A DNA stretch of 17,717 nt from Flavobacteriales bacterium. Its GTDB lineage: Bacteria > Bacteroidota > Bacteroidia > Flavobacteriales_F > PHOS-HE28. Shown one piece after another: positions 17,159 to 17,717 of the stretch. The notes under the pieces are model-generated. The model searched no databases. It saw only the letters and a program-made list of their open reading frames with translations, and was not told the origin of the DNA. Every line of letters starts with the position of its first letter. The first letter of the stretch is position 1. The position numbers and the translations under genes are program-made. Location of the stretch: contig JADKJM010000015.1 of NCBI GenBank assembly GCA_016721005.1, positions 1-17,717 on the forward strand. Direction: 5' to 3'.

Positions 17159-17717
17159 TCTGCTTCAACGCTATCCCCATTTTAAGCTGGCAATTGAAAA
17201 ATTCCGCATGCGCATAGCGGCATCTGCCCGATCAATTGTTTCCTCTCCAATTGCGCTACCGTCGATCCGCTGCATTCCGTTCCTCTGGCGCCTTTGCACG
17301 AGAACGTCTGGTAAAAACCATCGGACCTCCTTGGATTTCAAGTCCACCGTAATTCGGGTCCGCATCCAAGCTGTCTATCACAAGGCCAATTGCCAATGGT
17401 AAGCAGGCTGTCCAGCCAGACAAAAGGGCTGCCATATCTGTACATGCGGTCCGGGCAATCGAAGTTCTTGGTGACGAATGTCCTGGACCCTGCAGTTCAA
17501 AAGATCAATGTAAATTATACCCACCAAGATGCCCAAGCGTCCAACCATAAAGTGTTCAGAGTTCACCCGAAAAGCCGTCCAGTACCTGCCGCTCCGTTTT
17601 TCGCGATCAGCCCCCACCGTGGTCGTGGTCTTTGTTGGACCGACCACGTTTCCGTCCACCTCTGGGGTGCTGGGGTTGGGTCGTGGATGAATACCGGTGT
17701 CGATCCAAATAGTCGCT
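17148..17717 (-). pseudogene. 5' part of the unrecognised split gene, open at the window edge
   Basis: The - strand frame is open from the right edge and begins ATIWIDTGIHPRPNPSTPEV, then DGNVVGPTKTTTTVGADREK. After one or more shifts it includes VTKNFDCPDRMYRYG and SPFVWLDSLLTIGNW (about 17390-17475), then ITVDLKSKEVRWFLPDVL (about 17300-17360), MRMRNFSIASLKWG and finally DSVEADYHN at the insertion site. I cannot name a family. Joining to the 3' part is supported by the restored frame across one copy of the target duplication. Frame order inside this part is less certain than in the 3' part. Confidence 0.45.

Noticed and set aside
1..17717. tRNA, rRNA or riboswitch genes
   Set aside because: No cloverleaf, rRNA core sequence or known riboswitch core was seen in the gaps.

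Overview
The window looks like a Bacteroidota chromosome fragment, probably from a GC-rich Flavobacteriales-like lineage. Two secreted proteins carry type IX secretion (T9SS) C-terminal sorting domains, a TonB receptor has the CarboxypepD_reg-like N-terminal domain typical of the phylum, the AMP nucleosidase is of the short form I associate with Bacteroidota, and Shine-Dalgarno sequences are mostly absent. The sequence has the character of poorly polished long-read data. Almost every gene is broken by single-base indels, yet the amino-acid motifs continue in a neighbouring frame. Only holA and the first quarter of the TonB receptor read cleanly. I therefore annotate gene extents from motif-to-motif reading across frames, and boundaries are approximate unless stated.

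Left part, + strand (1-3369): a 5'-truncated YtcJ-like amidohydrolase, an intergenic inverted repeat built from GCGGAT/ATCCGC units, then a polysaccharide deacetylase overlapping a formyltransferase by 8 bases. The last two look like a translationally coupled pair acting on N-acyl groups of a sugar.

Converging on them from the - strand (3374-6721): a large subtilisin-like protease with a T9SS sorting domain, interrupted by a 172-base almost pure (CG)n tract, and upstream of it a small HsdR-N-type nuclease-fold protein. Divergent from that on the + strand (6731-11149): AMP nucleosidase, DNA polymerase III delta subunit (holA), and a TonB-dependent receptor with a plausible Bacteroidota -7 promoter box in front.

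Right part, - strand (11291-17717): from upstream to downstream, a large unrecognised gene split by an IS4-family insertion, a patatin-like phospholipase with complete catalytic motifs, a small putative lipoprotein, a LamG-domain T9SS cargo protein, and a short ORF carrying a paralogous copy of a segment of the unrecognised gene. The insertion sequence has matching ends, an 11-base target duplication, and a transposase whose catalytic Glu reads as Gln.

I do not see a convincing new defence or mobile system. The most interesting unexplained material is the unrecognised protein family upstream of the patatin with its partial second copy at 11394-11460, the (CG)n tract inside the protease gene, and the deacetylase/formyltransferase pair.
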